A stretch of 64,000 bases of DNA from Chaetorhynchus papuensis (lineage: Eukaryota > Chordata > Aves > Passeriformes > Rhipiduridae). Below, piece after piece: positions 48,001-61,600 of this stretch. Under the pieces are notes generated by a model. The model saw only the letters and a program-made list of their open reading frames with translations, did no database searches and was not told where the DNA came from. The DNA lies in contig VWYX01000866.1 of NCBI GenBank assembly GCA_013396525.1, forward strand, positions 62,001 through 126,000. The letters are read 5' to 3'. Made by a program: the position numbers and the translations under genes. Each line of letters starts with the position of its first letter. Position 1 is the first letter of the stretch.

Positions 48001-51000
48001 TTTGAAACTACTCTCAATCTCCACTGATTCACCTGCACTGAAATCCTGGAGGAAACATGTCAGTTTTGGGAGTACTGGGAGTCCTGTCATGATTTGGAAT
48101 GTTTGTTTTAGGAATGCCTTGTTCTCTTGTTAGACTGCCTTGATTGCTTGCTTTGCCCCTTGAGTTCTTAATTTTGAGTGGTGTAATGTAAAGTGGTATT
48201 TGGCCATTCATTACCTGTATACATCATTGATTAGAGGCTTTCAGTGCACAAGCAGAGGATTCTGCTCTGAAGTCAAGGTGAATGGGTGTTTGAAATACAG
48301 TGTCCTTGCAGCGTGTTCAGAACTGTCTGGTTCATAGAGTTGATTTATAACTCCATCTCTTTTTCTTACATATCAAATTACAGTCCACCAATTTGTTACC
48401 CATCTACTAACAAATGCACCCACTTGCCTTTCTCCACTTTTCTGGACAGTCCTTTCTTTCCCAGGAACTATTATGATCCTTTCATGCCCTTCTTGCTTTT
48501 TAAAGTGGTTGTGTTTTTCGTTGGTAATTGAAGTAAGTGTAGTCTCTCTGCAAATGTTTTGTCATCTGCAAACGTTTTATCATTTATTTTTTTGATAGAA
48601 TTTTTAAGAATAAATGTTCAAGTACACTCATTATCTCTTCAAACCCACTGTGGCTTTGTTTCTTCCTGAAAGCTTCTAAGCTCTTTCCAACCCATAGTTC
48701 TTTGTTTCGCAGTTTCTGAAGCATAAATATTTGCCAAACACATAAGAAGCTGCCATTAATACTGTAGGATTGTTTAGTAATGCCGTCACAATATATTTAT
48801 TCATTTTATATTTATTCATTCACAGCGGATTTGGTTGGAAGCGTGCTGATGAGTTGTGTTGAATCTGTTTTCAGTAGGCAGCTAGTGAGCAAACTTGACT
48901 TTTTTTCTTTCCTTTACTGTAAGCTTGAACTATTGTATACTGTATTGCAGAACCCCCTCAGACCTGACTAAGAATTGATGCAGGCAGTGCTCTCTTAGAA
49001 AATATTCTTACTATCCAGCCCCGGACAGTTTTTGTTCTTTCAAACTTTGGAGCACCCACAATGTGAAGTTTTGGGCACAGTGCCTCAGAAGTATGAGCTG
49101 TATAGAGAAAATCATTGGCAGAGAATATACAGAGCCTGAGGTGAAGATATGATCAGTTTAGAGATCAAAGCCTGAGCATTGTCTATACTGGTAAAATTAC
49201 AGGACTGATTTTCATTAATTTATACAGGAAAAGAATAAATGGCTTAGAGAGTGCTGTTTCTTCCTCAGGAATGCCAGTAACTAAGAAATTAAAGTTAACC
49301 CTTGTTCAAGCTGTTCAGAAAACAGCAGGAGGAATATTTAGTCTCTTTCAAATTCATACTGTGCTCTTCAGACTCTTGGTCTTCTCAGAGAAGAATGCTG
49401 ATATCATCCCAGAGTGCGTACTCTCTTTGAGCCTAGTGAAGCTGGAAATGGAGACTCTGTGCTTTGCTCCTGTATTGTTACTGGCCATTACTGTGTATTA
49501 CAACTGATTTTTTTATTTTCCTACTTTATTTGTGCCTCTGCTATTAAGAGGAAGATTATGTAGTAAACTCACACTTCTGGGTGGTACAGGTGTAGTATGT
49601 CTTGTTTGTTGTGTTTTCTAATTTAATACAACACATGACAAATCTGTTCTAGCTCAAATGTATCTGTTATAGTATATCCAACTTCATTAGTAAAATGCCA
49701 AAACAGTAACTGTTGAGCGAAGGTGTTAAATGGCTCCCTAGTGAGTTTCTTTATAGAAGCAACAGAATTCTAAAGATATAAATGTTGATGAGAAGGTACA
49801 AATGGTTGTGAAATAAGCAGAGATCAGCTGTCTAAAGAGTAAAGGTAAAGTTAAAGGGCTTAGCTGCTAGTAGAAGATAGGTTTCTCTGTATTTTCTCAC
49901 CCTAGTAAATGAATTTCACCTAGTTTTGTACTCTAATCCGTAGCTGGTGATGATGTTGATTTGCCATGGAGCAGAAGCAAAACTTCAGGTTGGGGAAGGG
50001 ACTTATTGCCTTGTAATAAATACAAGGTGTAAAGGGGACATGGGTTCATTGTTGCTGAAGACACCACAGAGAAGCTCCATAGACAGTGGTTTGTCAAGAC
50101 TGATGGGCATGATTAAGTGCACAATTTCAGACCTGGGATGCGGATTTCAGAAGCTGTCTATAAGTTTTTCCTAAACAAAAAGGTGGTTTCACAATGCATT
50201 AATACCTCTGTGTTTTGGAAGAAGGACAAGCTGAGAATGATTCTCACACATTTATCTCTTCATTTGCATTTTCCTGTGCCTTTCTGAGATAATCATATGT
50301 GTGTGTTCCTCTCTTCAGAAATGGGTACTGAAGAAACCACATAAAGAAGCTATCAGGAAGAGGTACTTCTTTACTACTGGGATTTTAATTTGCCACTCCA
50401 GTTTTATCTCTCCTATGGTTTTTTGGCCTTTTCCTTTAGTTAAATTTCTTTTCCCCTCCCGAAAAGTCTTTCACATTCTTTGCCTGTTTTATATGTCTTG
50501 CCTTTCTATGGGGAACTGTTTCATTTTATTTTGTCTCATCTTTCTACTCATCTTTCTTCCTGGCTTCCATGGATATTTCTTTTTGTGTTTATTTTCTCTT
50601 CCTGTTCACCTTGCAGAGATCCCTGTGTTGCTGAATGACCAGAGATCACAGAGGCTCTGTTTGCAGATCAGGCTTGCTGAAGCTACAGGGGTTATTCTTT
50701 TCCATGGCATGTTTACCTCTGGGGGAGCAAGAATAAGGGTTCAGGTTTGATCCTAGGCTCTGAATTGTGCTCTGCATTTGTTTCCTATCCCTTTCTTTAT
50801 CTCCCCATCTCCATGTTAGGAATTTTTTTCCCTGAGTTGCTGAGTTCACAAAGTGATGGGAAGTTTCAAGAAGCCAGGCAGGCTTGTTCAATAGGTGGAG
50901 GTGTCCTCCTGGCTTCATGAATTGTGCTGGGCTCTTGTACAATCTGTGCTCCTCTTGCTTTGATTTGGTGTTGCTTCTAGTCATGGTGTAGTGAAGTGAT

Positions 51001-54000
51001 CTGTATGTTTGAAGACCTACCAGTTAAGTGTGATTTAATATGCAAGTCTACAATTTTGGAGTTCCGGTTCAGTTTGAGGAACAGCAACCAATCCATAGCA
51101 TAACCTACATGCAGAAAAATAACACCTTTTGTACAGTCTGTATTTCTTTAGTGAGAAAGGAAGAAGTGAGAAGTCAACTGATCCAACTTAGGAAAGTCTG
51201 TGTAGAGGTATTAATATACCCAAAGTAAAAATCATTCAGCATATGAGTTGTGGGAGTAAAACTCACATGTTGACTTGTGGCCAGGCCTCTTTTTTCCCCC
51301 CTCTCTGAAGTCAATCTCTGTTTTGAAGTCTTTTAAACAAACACACAAAACCCTCTTTTCTTCCTTCCCCAGCAATACCTTTGAGGGAACAGAAATGGGC
51401 ATCAGTGATTTGAAGAGTGTCTCTTGCGCCAGTTATAAACCGGGAGCAAAGAGCATCTCCTCTTAAATATTCTGTGTCCTAGGTACTTTGTTCCAGAGGA
51501 GAAAAAGGAATGTACCATTTCAAAAGATGTTTACATACTTTAATGAACTCCTGGAGTAAATATTTGTCTATTTAGAATATCGAGAATTGATTTGCAAGCT
51601 TTTGTTTGTTTGTTTTTATATAATAAGAAACATTTATGAAAGTCAAAACCTATTCTTTAGTTGTTAAAGTTGAATAATGTCTTTAAAATTTCATTGCTCC
51701 TTTTAGACCAACAACTTTATGTATCAGCTATCTAAGTAAGACTGTAAAGTAGTTAAAAGACTAATATAAAATAGTGTCACGGCTATAAGTTATTTTTTTC
51801 AACTTTATTTTAATGTACTTTATCTGTATTAAGCTCTTTCCTCCCTCCTGTTTTGTAACATCCTTCTAAACCCTCCAAATGTAAAATTCAAAGCACATAT
51901 GTGTCAACTAGCTAAAATACTACATTTAGGATTTTATTTTTTTAAACATTAAACAGCAGTGGTGCGTAATGAACAAAATACTTGAAATACCGATTCTAAT
52001 TCCAAAATACTATATCACACATTTCTAAATTGCCTCCTCTGAAGCTGTGTAGTCTCAAGCAGTAAGATTACCAATCCGACGATTCTCATTCTTCTCATAG
52101 TTAGTGTGTTTTTTGATGCATCTTTTCTTCTTTGTTTCTTCTTCATTTCTGGCGAGGCTGTGGGTAGCATTTTTAACAGAAAGGACTGAAAGTGATGTCT
52201 TTGCACACATTTCTTCATGTGCTTTAAACATTATTGGCAAGACTTGTGGAAACTTTGCTGTTTTGATTATTTTTAGTTCATCTATATCTGCTTCCATACA
52301 GCTGGAAACATACTGTCTTTGAAAAGAGTGGAACAAAGGAGCTCTGTCAGGTTGCAATATACCTATTAATTAAAATCTTCTGGAGTTGCGTATTTTGAGA
52401 AAAGTGATGCTGTGAAAAGTACCTGGTTTTAATAAAATATTCCTTCTATGATGAATCACTATTAGTGTTTCTAGATTGCTGGCACAAAAAAAAAGAAAAA
52501 TGAAGATGTCAGTATTTACCAGTATCAATTAGGCAAAAGCTGAACATGTTTAAGCTGGAAAAAGCTATGTGTTGATTTTCCTGTATTTACTAAATCTCTG
52601 CTGGTGTGAGAAAAAAATTGGAAGTTAAGACATTCTCTGTCCATAGGAGGAAACCTGAAAAGATTGCAGGAGTACTGTCTTTAATCAAAATCCTAACATT
52701 CTCATTCAGCTGCTGCAAGCAGGGGGACCTGAGTATTACTTCTTGATGTCTAAGTGACTTTTTTTGCCTTTCTTTAGTTTGCTAGGTTTATCTTGTGACT
52801 GTGAGACATATAGTAGGGCTTTCAAGCTTCTTTTTCTGGGATAAAAATTGGCATGTAAAAGAAATGGAAAGGATAAATTGATAAGATGGAGCGAGGAAGA
52901 AGAATATCTGTGCTCAGAAGAAATCCTGCCCCTTTGTGGGAGAAAAGCTGGATGCTGGAAGGGAGGATATAGTTGAGAGAATGAACAAGAGGGACCTCAG
53001 AGGCCAAAAACAATGTAAAAAAAGAAGTCCACCTTTTTTTACAAAAATATAAATAGGTAGCATGATAAAAGAAATATTACCCAATATTTGTCTTCAACCT
53101 GTGAGTCTTTACAGGGAGGCGTCCAGGGGTACTTTTTCCTCCCAGATTAAGACATTTACGTGGTGACTTATTGCAGCAGTGGGCAGGTGAACACCTGGGC
53201 CACTGATTCTGGCTTCTTCCTCTGTTCAGAGATGAAAAATTTAAGCACGTGGTCATCACTCTTTGCTATCCAGAAAGACTGGTAAACATGAATAATTCAT
53301 TGATGGAGACCTGAACATGGAAACACCAATGTTTTAAAATGCAATTAATATTGTTCCTACCCCCCAACCCCCCTGCAGATAAACTGTTGAAAAAGTTAAT
53401 TGTGGCTTTTCTGTTCATTAGACTTGAGATCTCTAACGATTCTGCTTTGGGCATGTCTCCCCAGTCAGAATGAAAGAAAAAGTGAGTCAACTTTAAAATA
53501 AAAGTAGTCAAGATAGCATCTAGACTCTTTCTTAGAGATATTCATTAAAATAATGCCTATGTGCATTAGAGCCATTCTTGATGGCATCTTGTCAGTGTGT
53601 GTGACAAAACAAGATTCTTTGTTGAAGTACAGAGAAGTTTCTGAACCTGTGAATATTGGGTGTTTTGTGGCCTTATGGAACCTGTCCATGTCTTGTTTCG
53701 GGTTTACTGTTCTCTGTATATGCTCGTACTTGCTTGACTTTGTGTATCACCAGTTGTGATTCTTGAGACTTACTCTTTAGTATTTTTATTTTCTTTTTAA
53801 TATCTCTATATTGGTATTCTTGTGTGGTAAAATCACGTCTGTCTCACCCTTTGGAGAGTGTACCAACATGAAGTCTTGTTAATCTGTGTTAGAGGCTAAT
53901 TAAATAGCTTGATGATGGCGTGAATGCCCAAGTTCCATGCTTTTAGGAAATGATTGCTGGTATAAAAATACTTGGTAAGGGTTTGACATTTAAACTTCAT

Positions 54001-57000
54001 GGTAGTCCTGCAGGTAGTATGTAATTGATAGGTGTACAAATGAAATTACCGTTTTTTCTGAGAAGCTAATTCATTTGTGAAGTGTATAGGGCATAATTTA
54101 ATAATTCTTCTGAGCTCTTTACAGTTCGTGTTGCATATTGTATGTAATTCCATTTCTTATCTCATATTTAGGTCAGCGAATGCTGATATGGGAGGGAAGA
54201 AGAAAGGTAGCTGGTGAATTTGTTTACCAGAGCTCCAGGTGAAAATATTTGTAACTTAGGCCTTTTATGAATGTCTTGCAGAGAAGGTGTAGTTGTATTT
54301 GACCCAGAATGTGTAAAAGTTTCATTGATTACTTGCTTGCATTTAAAGCAGTTGTGCATGGGGTCAGCTAAGCTGCTTATCCTTCTCAAGGACAGGGAGT
54401 TAGTTTTGCCTGTCCAGTAATGAATAGGAACTGTGGTCTGTGGACATTTTTGGAAGATGGTTGACTTTGCTTCAGTCTTGTGATGTTAGAGAAGTCTTGG
54501 GAGATATTCATTTGCGTATTCAAATTCATGCAATGGACTGCAGTTAACCAGTGCTTCACAGTTTTCCAGGGATGCTTTTGGTATTATTTTTGTGCACTGA
54601 AAATAATAGACATGCTTGTAACTAACCCCTCCTCTGTAAACATTCTGCAGATGCCTGCTTGCTTCGTATGTGCCTTTGTACCGAGTTTTGTTTCAACCAT
54701 TTTCTTCTCCCTACAGGTGATGTGAGGAAAATGGAAAGGAGTTTATTTCTTGTTAGAAGAGGGATTTGCTTCAGCTGTAGGTTATTAACAAATGGTCAGG
54801 TGGATGCTTTACCTTGAGTAAGAGAAAATGTAATTACTGGGGGCTGAGAGCTTAAGGTAGGCTACGTACTGCCACCTTTGGAAGTCTTTGTTTGGTAGTG
54901 GGGTTCAGGCTGGCTGGGGACTGCTCTGCTGCACCTGTGATGGGAGAACCTGGAATTGAAGGACATTGCTGACAGTCCATTGCTTCCATAAAGCCATAGA
55001 CCTGAGGTTAGATTTGAGGAGATTTTTACAGAACCAAAGGAGAGAGAAAGGAGTCAGGTAAGATTTTTTTTTTTAAAAGCATTTAGATATCTAACTTCTT
55101 TTGACTTGCATTTATGAAATGGATATTTAAACCTCTAATGGTTTCCACCTGGTGATATTAAGAGGTGATATCTTGGTTTAGTTCCTGATAGATGTTTAAT
55201 TATTTTTTTTTAACTCTAGAGGTGAGAATGCCTCATCCTTTATCTATTCTTTTCGGACAATAACTTTCCCATCAGCCCACCAAAATTGGCCTCATGTCAT
55301 GCTGATACATTCAGTAAATGCAGCTCTTCAGTGTTTGCCAGTGCATTTGTTTGGAGGCCAAGTAATACTGTTCTGGGATTTATTTAGACACATGAAGCAA
55401 ACTGGTTAGAGATTAATTTTGCATGTTATACTTAAGGATGGTTACTGATGGTAGAGAGCAGCACAAGAAATTACAGTAGAGTTGCATGGTGTTTTGTATG
55501 ACTTCCTTTTGTATCTAAAAACATATCAATACTTCTTGATAGAGATTGATTCTCAGCTGTGGTGAAGTCAGACTTTTGATTTATATTTGTGTTCCATCAT
55601 CTACATTCAGAAAAATATTTGGTCCCTGTTGTTCTCTGTAGCTTTTTTTTTGTCATAGGCCACTGGAGATAATTTTGAATTCTGAGCTTTTAAAACACCT
55701 TGTGTGGGGCAGGAGTGGGAATAACTGGTAATACTGAGCCTTGCATTCAGGAGGCAGGAGCTGTTTGATGTCTGTGCTCTGAATGCACAGTCCTGGTTGT
55801 GCAGAATGCTTTCTGCATGGGGTGGGAGAGCAAGGAGTAACAGTGCAGGGGAAAGGACTTGCCTGAAGCTAATCTGCTTCATCAGCTGTAGAGTTATTTT
55901 GAATGCAAGCTGCCCAATTTGTCATGAAACCTTGGCCAGCACTAGCATGAATGCAGTGTTTTGTAGCACTGTCTGTCTTGCTTTACAAAAATCTGCTGTT
56001 TATTTTAGGATTTCTAACAGCTGTCGGTTGCTTGTCCAGGCTGCTCTTTTTATGAAATGAATTTATTTTTTTAGGGAAGGAAATGGAAAGGTTTGAATTA
56101 AGAATTTTCTTGTCTGGATTTCCAGAGGAGGTTGTCAAGCTGTGAATGCTACGTTACCTGACTAATACTGGAGTCACAGTTTTGAGGTCTCAGTCGTGTT
56201 AGAGGAGGTGAGAGTTGAAAAAAAAGCCATACAGTATTCCAGTTTCATCAACACAGCCTTGTGCAGATTTTCACAGTTATTGCATCGGATTAGCAATAGA
56301 TTTAAATGGAAAAAACTCCTTTCTGATCTAGATTTGAGTTGTGTTTGAAGAGGTCCTTACATCTTCTCAGAGCAGATGCTTTCTGTGGGTGCGTTGTAGC
56401 ATGTGCAACAAGATCTCGAACCATTAGGCAGAACATAGGTGAGTAGGATCTTAGGACTTCAAGGTAGTGATGGAGGAATGTGCTGGTGTTTCTGTCCTGA
56501 AGTCATGAAACCAAATAATGGATTTTTCCCCTCCCTCATCAAACATATTCTTGTTACCAAATGTAGCTTGTAGCTTTCTGCATTTTCCTTGGATTGTAGT
56601 TCTGAAGATGTTTTTAAAGTGGTTTTCTTTGTAGAGATCTGATTTCTAATATAGTATGAATGTTGTAGCTATGATACTTTAAGGACATAAGGAAGAGAAG
56701 AAGGGAAATCTGTTCTTCAACCAGCTGACCTTCAGAGTGCAGAAGAAGTTTTCAGATGTGCACCTCTTTAAATTCTTAGTGTGCTAGAAATCTTGGACCT
56801 TAAACACACATCGTGCATCATCTGAGTTTTAGTTCTCTGGTCAGGTATAATGCTTACCATTATAAAACCTCACCAGCTTTCTTTTTTAAAAGTTTCTTTT
56901 GTCTCATGAATTCTTGTCAAAGTGTTAGGAGTTGGCATGACAATGGAACGCTTAAAGATGTAACTTTAAAAATAATAAGATAAAGATAAAATAGTTTTAA

Positions 57001-58417
57001 CTCAGTCTAATATTGAAACAGCAGGAGTTGTGCTGAGTGTGGGATTCTTTCTCTGTTAGGTGCTCAGGTTCATTAACAAAAACTGTTTTGAGGTGCAGTC
57101 TCTATGATTGATGTTAGCACAGTGGTGATGCCATTTCTCCACAGATGAGCAAAGTTAAGTCAGTTGGTTTTCAGTTGTGGGTTTTTTTTAGCTCTGTATG
57201 CATCCAGAGAGTGAATGTAGAAAACCATCATGAAATGGGTTTGTCAGAAATGTGCAGAAGGGAACCGCAAGCCTTAACAGGTTTAAAACTACTGACACTT
57301 GAAAAAACCCCCCACCCACTCACCCCTTCTAAATCTGCAGTCATTTGTATTCTGCAATTCTACAGGGCTTATGTGCAAATAAAATACAAGTGGTTTTTTT
57401 CTGATATTTTAATGTATATTAAGGCCTGCCTTATAGAAGGAACTAATTGTAGCTTCCTAAACTATCTTATTCTTGGAGGAAGTCATGATGCCAGGAGATA
57501 TGCGTATGCCATCAGCCAAATAAGTACACTTCTCTTATTTCGAAGGGAAATCAAAATCCAGCAACCAAAAGATAATTTGAGCTGTGAAATATTTAGACTT
57601 ACACATATAAGCTGTTTGTGATATAGTGTTAAGCAGTTTTCAGAAATTGAATTAAGATGAAATTTGCTATGGCTTTTGCTGCAGGTGGCACAGACTGTGG
57701 GTGAATTGGACACCCTCCTGTGATAAAATGACCCTTTTTGCATTAGGTTAAAAAAAAAGTGCCATTCTTAAAATGTTGTGATGTCTGTAATGGAATTTGT
57801 GTAGTAATAGTTGCTGCAGTTTGTCAGTTAAGTGTGAAGTTTCCAACTCTGGACTGTAATCTGCCCATCTGGGATCTGTATTTTCAATGGTTTGTGGCTA
57901 TGAATCTCATCAGTCTTATCTAGTAAATGCTAATGAAAAAATTATGTTGCTTATTTATCTTTTCAACTGCTTTGTACATAAAAATGTCATTGTGTGGCTT
58001 AGGGCTGATGCAGGCCTCCCCCAAATTGTTTTTGCTTTCAGTGTGGTCTTACATCTCTGCATTTGCAACTCATTGACATAATTTTCAGTGTCATTTCACT
58101 GCTGCAAAATGTTTATGTGATCAGATAGAGTTGCACAGTTCTTGCTGAGGAAATAAGAGGTATAAGAACGTCTTGTAAACACAGATCCCATTAGGGTTTT
58201 AGTACTGTTAGTAAGCTTACGGGGGTAGTAGCAATGGAGAAGGAGGAAGATAAAAGCAAATAAGAGAAGCAGATTTGTTCCTGAATTTAAAAAAACCCCA
58301 AATTTTTAGTTGAGGGTTCTGCACTATTTACAGGCAGTAAGAAGGGTAATGTGCAAATTTAATGAGTGAATTGCATGGACAGAAAAATGAAACCAAATAA
58401 TCCTGATAGTTTTGTCG

Positions 58418-58471
58418 TTGTTGTTTGTTTTTTTGGTTTGGTTTTTTTTTTGTTTCTTTTCTTTTTTTTGT
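58418..58471. repeat. T-rich (TTG/TTTG) low-complexity tract
   Basis: Runs of T separated by single G or C, including GTTGTTTG and several runs of seven to ten T. It lies in ZSWIM8 intron 1. It could be a decayed poly(A) tail read on the opposite strand, but no element is recognisable beside it. Confidence 0.65.
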
Positions 58472-58588
58472 GAACAGATTAACGTACCTGTGATCCAAAC
58501 TGAATCTTACTTTGTTCTCTGGAGCATTTTGCTAATGTGTTGGTCACTTAGTTTTTTCTAGGAATATGTTTTTGGTTATTAAAAAAAA

Positions 58589-58610
58589 GTGTGTATGTGT
58601 GTGTGTATAT
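58589..58610. repeat. Short GT/TA microsatellite
   Basis: GTGTGTATGTGTGTGTGTATAT, an imperfect dinucleotide repeat in ZSWIM8 intron 1, following an eight-base A run. Confidence 0.75.
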
Positions 58611-61600
58611 AAATACTTTCATTCCTTCATGATGAGAATATCATCCTGCCATACAAGGCTCTTGGAGAAAACTGTATTTTTAGAGTTTTTCCTGGGGCTA
58701 ATTGCCTGAAATACTTGAGGGTTGCATTACAGTGTCCTGTCCTTGCTGCTTTTGCTAGATCATTTGTTTAGTTGAGCTTGCTTGTCATGAGTATGTGAAT
58801 ATTTTAAAAGTACAGAAACATTCAGAGAAAACAAAACCAAAGGATCCCTCAGGTCAGAACGTTCCCTCTAGTCTGTGTTCTGAGCAAACTTGATTAACAG
58901 TAAATCAGCAGCATTTGTAGCATCCTATCTCCATCACTTGATCCGTATTCTCATCTTGTCTAACCCTCTTGTTCTGTCACAGTGTGAAAAACTCACACAG
59001 AGGAATACCACCAAAGGCTGTTGTCCTCCATTTGTTGTTGCAGCTGGCTTTGTGAATGCTGAAGTGTTTTGCAGGGAATTGGTTTGGAGTGGATAATATC
59101 TGAGAAACAAATTGCTGAAACTTTGTTATAACTTGGTACAACAAGTATTTCAGTGTAAAGGACTTGCTTATTTTCTTAAGACTGACACTACTCAAATAGT
59201 TGGGGAATCAGGAACCTGTAATTTCGCATTAGTTTCCTTAACCTGTAAAAGAAAAACTTCTGCTTTTTAGCAATACTGTGGTTTGCTTGGGTTTTTTACA
59301 AGGAACATTGTGGGTTTTTCCTTTTGTATAAAATGGCATGGAATTATTAATCTGAAGCAGGGGAATTGAAGACAGCTAATTGAAGACAGCTGTCAGTATT
59401 TGAGTATTGCATCGTGTCTTCTGGTTTTCAGGTGCTTCGCTCTGCATGTGTTCAAACTAGACTATGACTGGGTGCAGGTGCAGCTGCCTGTGTCCATTCA
59501 GCTGCCAGGTTCTGGTGAAGGAGGGTCTTGGTTCAGCTTCAGGGTCTTCACCCCTCAGCTTGCCTGTTGGTTTTGTTCCTTTGTGTAGTATCTGGGGCAA
59601 GAAAGTGGTGCCTGTTCTTGGTGTCTGCTCAGTTCTTGTGTCTGTTGGACTGCCATAAGAACACCCAGCAGCTCCAGCTGAGCTGAAGCAGTCTGTGATG
59701 TGTGCCTGTGTTCACTTGAACACCACTGAGACAACTGTGTGATTTGAAGAGATCATCTGCAACTGAGAGATTGATGATCTCCTGGAAGGAAATTAATCAC
59801 TAATTGTAAGTACCTGAATACAGGCCTGAAAAGAGGGCATCTTGAGTGAGGTTCTTCTTTTATCTAATGTGCATTGTTGGATGGTTTCCTCTTAGCATAT
59901 GTGTTGCTAGTCTTTCTTTTGATATATGATGGAGCTTCAGAGCTGCTCCAGCAGGTCATCTGTGAGCCTTTACAGTGGAAGTTTCTCATGCTGTTTAATT
60001 TAGTTGCACTCTTTTATTCAACATCCTCTCTCCCCTAACTTTGACCCATTTTGGTATTGATGTTTAAAGGTAAATACTTCAATTGTTTGAAGTGCTTGTG
60101 TGTTACCTCTCTTTTTTCTGTATGTTTAAATTTATGCTCACTATTTCAGTTGCATTTTTATGTTAAGTATTTAGTTTTCTTCTAGAGCTTGGTGGTTGTG
60201 GTCAAGTACTTCATATGTTCCAAGTCTTATAGGCACAGAATAGCTGAGAAATCTCTCTACTTAGGTGGAGAACTTTTCCTTTACCTCTTTGAAAACATAG
60301 CTATTCTGTTTGTGACTGGACCACGAAGCTTAAATTTAATTGTACTTAGTCTGATTTACTCCCGAGACTGTTCAAAGATGCTCTTAATATTCTAACATCT
60401 GTATGTATTATGTACTAGTGCATTATAGATGGGCTCTGTGTTTTATAATGTTGCCTGAAATTTGGGAAATTCACTACTCATCTCCCAAGTCGGTGCTTGA
60501 AAGCTGCAGAGCAGCAAGCAGACACAAGTGTGTCTTGTGACCCTTACTGCTTACCTTGGCTGCAAGGTTATTAGTTCAACGCTTCTGATGGTCCCTTTTC
60601 ATTGACTTTGTAGAGCTGGGGCATACCTGGGCAAAATGTTAGTGTGATAGAAAACCAACTGATGGTGGTGTATCTGTGACCCATTGAATCAGTTCTGCTC
60701 TTAATTAACACCTCTTTGAATAGGGAACTAAAATTCATGTGCCTTGTGGATAGAGCTTTGCATGAGAAATACTTTTAAAGGAAGAGAAAGTATCTTATTT
60801 TCAGACTTTTGCAAAATGCTGCTGTTACATACCATGTGTCTTATCCTCATTTCAGAGATGGATTTTGTTTATTTTTAATAGACATGTTGCTTATTATAAG
60901 ATGTTGATTATATGGTAAAATGGAAGAAGAAAAAGAAGAATGAGCAATGGCCTAAATGCCTTGAATATAATTTATTTGAAATAATGAGTACATTTGTGAT
61001 TAAAAGGCTTATGTTTAATTTTGCAATGTTCACTTTGGGAAACTGTTTTTAAAGTACGTTCACAGCATTCACCTTCAAGTATTACAGAGTTCAAGACAAG
61101 GGTGAGGTTTTCTGATATTTCTTGCCAAGTTGGAGCTCTGAAGGACTATATTTCTCTGGCATTTTGGTTTTAAGGGATATCAGAGAGACAGTGTATCACT
61201 GACTTAAGCCAAGGGGCATTTTACTGACAGGCACTTAAATAAAACAGGCAAAAATACTGTAAGTGCATTCTACAGTAACAGTTTTGTCTTTCTACGTGGG
61301 AAATCCTGTAAAAAGCAATGTGTTATTTACTATTTTTAAAATGAGGTTTGTAAAACAGGTTTTGTAACACCCCCCGTCTACCTCCCTTACTGGTCAAGAT
61401 TGAACTCTGCGTATTTCCTCTTAGTTTTACTGTTCTTGCACTTTAGCTTTTGATATCAGAGGTGATTCACTTAATTTTCTTTATCTTCTTGTTCTGTATG
61501 TAGTTGTTACTCTTTGTTACATTTAGGACTGAAGCCAGGGAGAAAGGTGAGGGGAAAGGTGGGATGTGGACCAGGGATTGCTGTAAAATCAAAGCTGTGG

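Noticed and set aside
50301..50750. Hydrophobic open frame of 149 codons on the + strand
   Set aside because: Hydrophobicity comes from T-rich DNA (Phe/Leu/Ile codons); no homology or start context, taken as noise.
57145..57621. Open frame of 158 codons on the + strand in ZSWIM8 intron 1
   Set aside because: No recognisable domain, no plausible splice sites matching ZSWIM8 phase 1, and AT-rich composition. Does not resemble ZSWIM8 exon 2 sequence.
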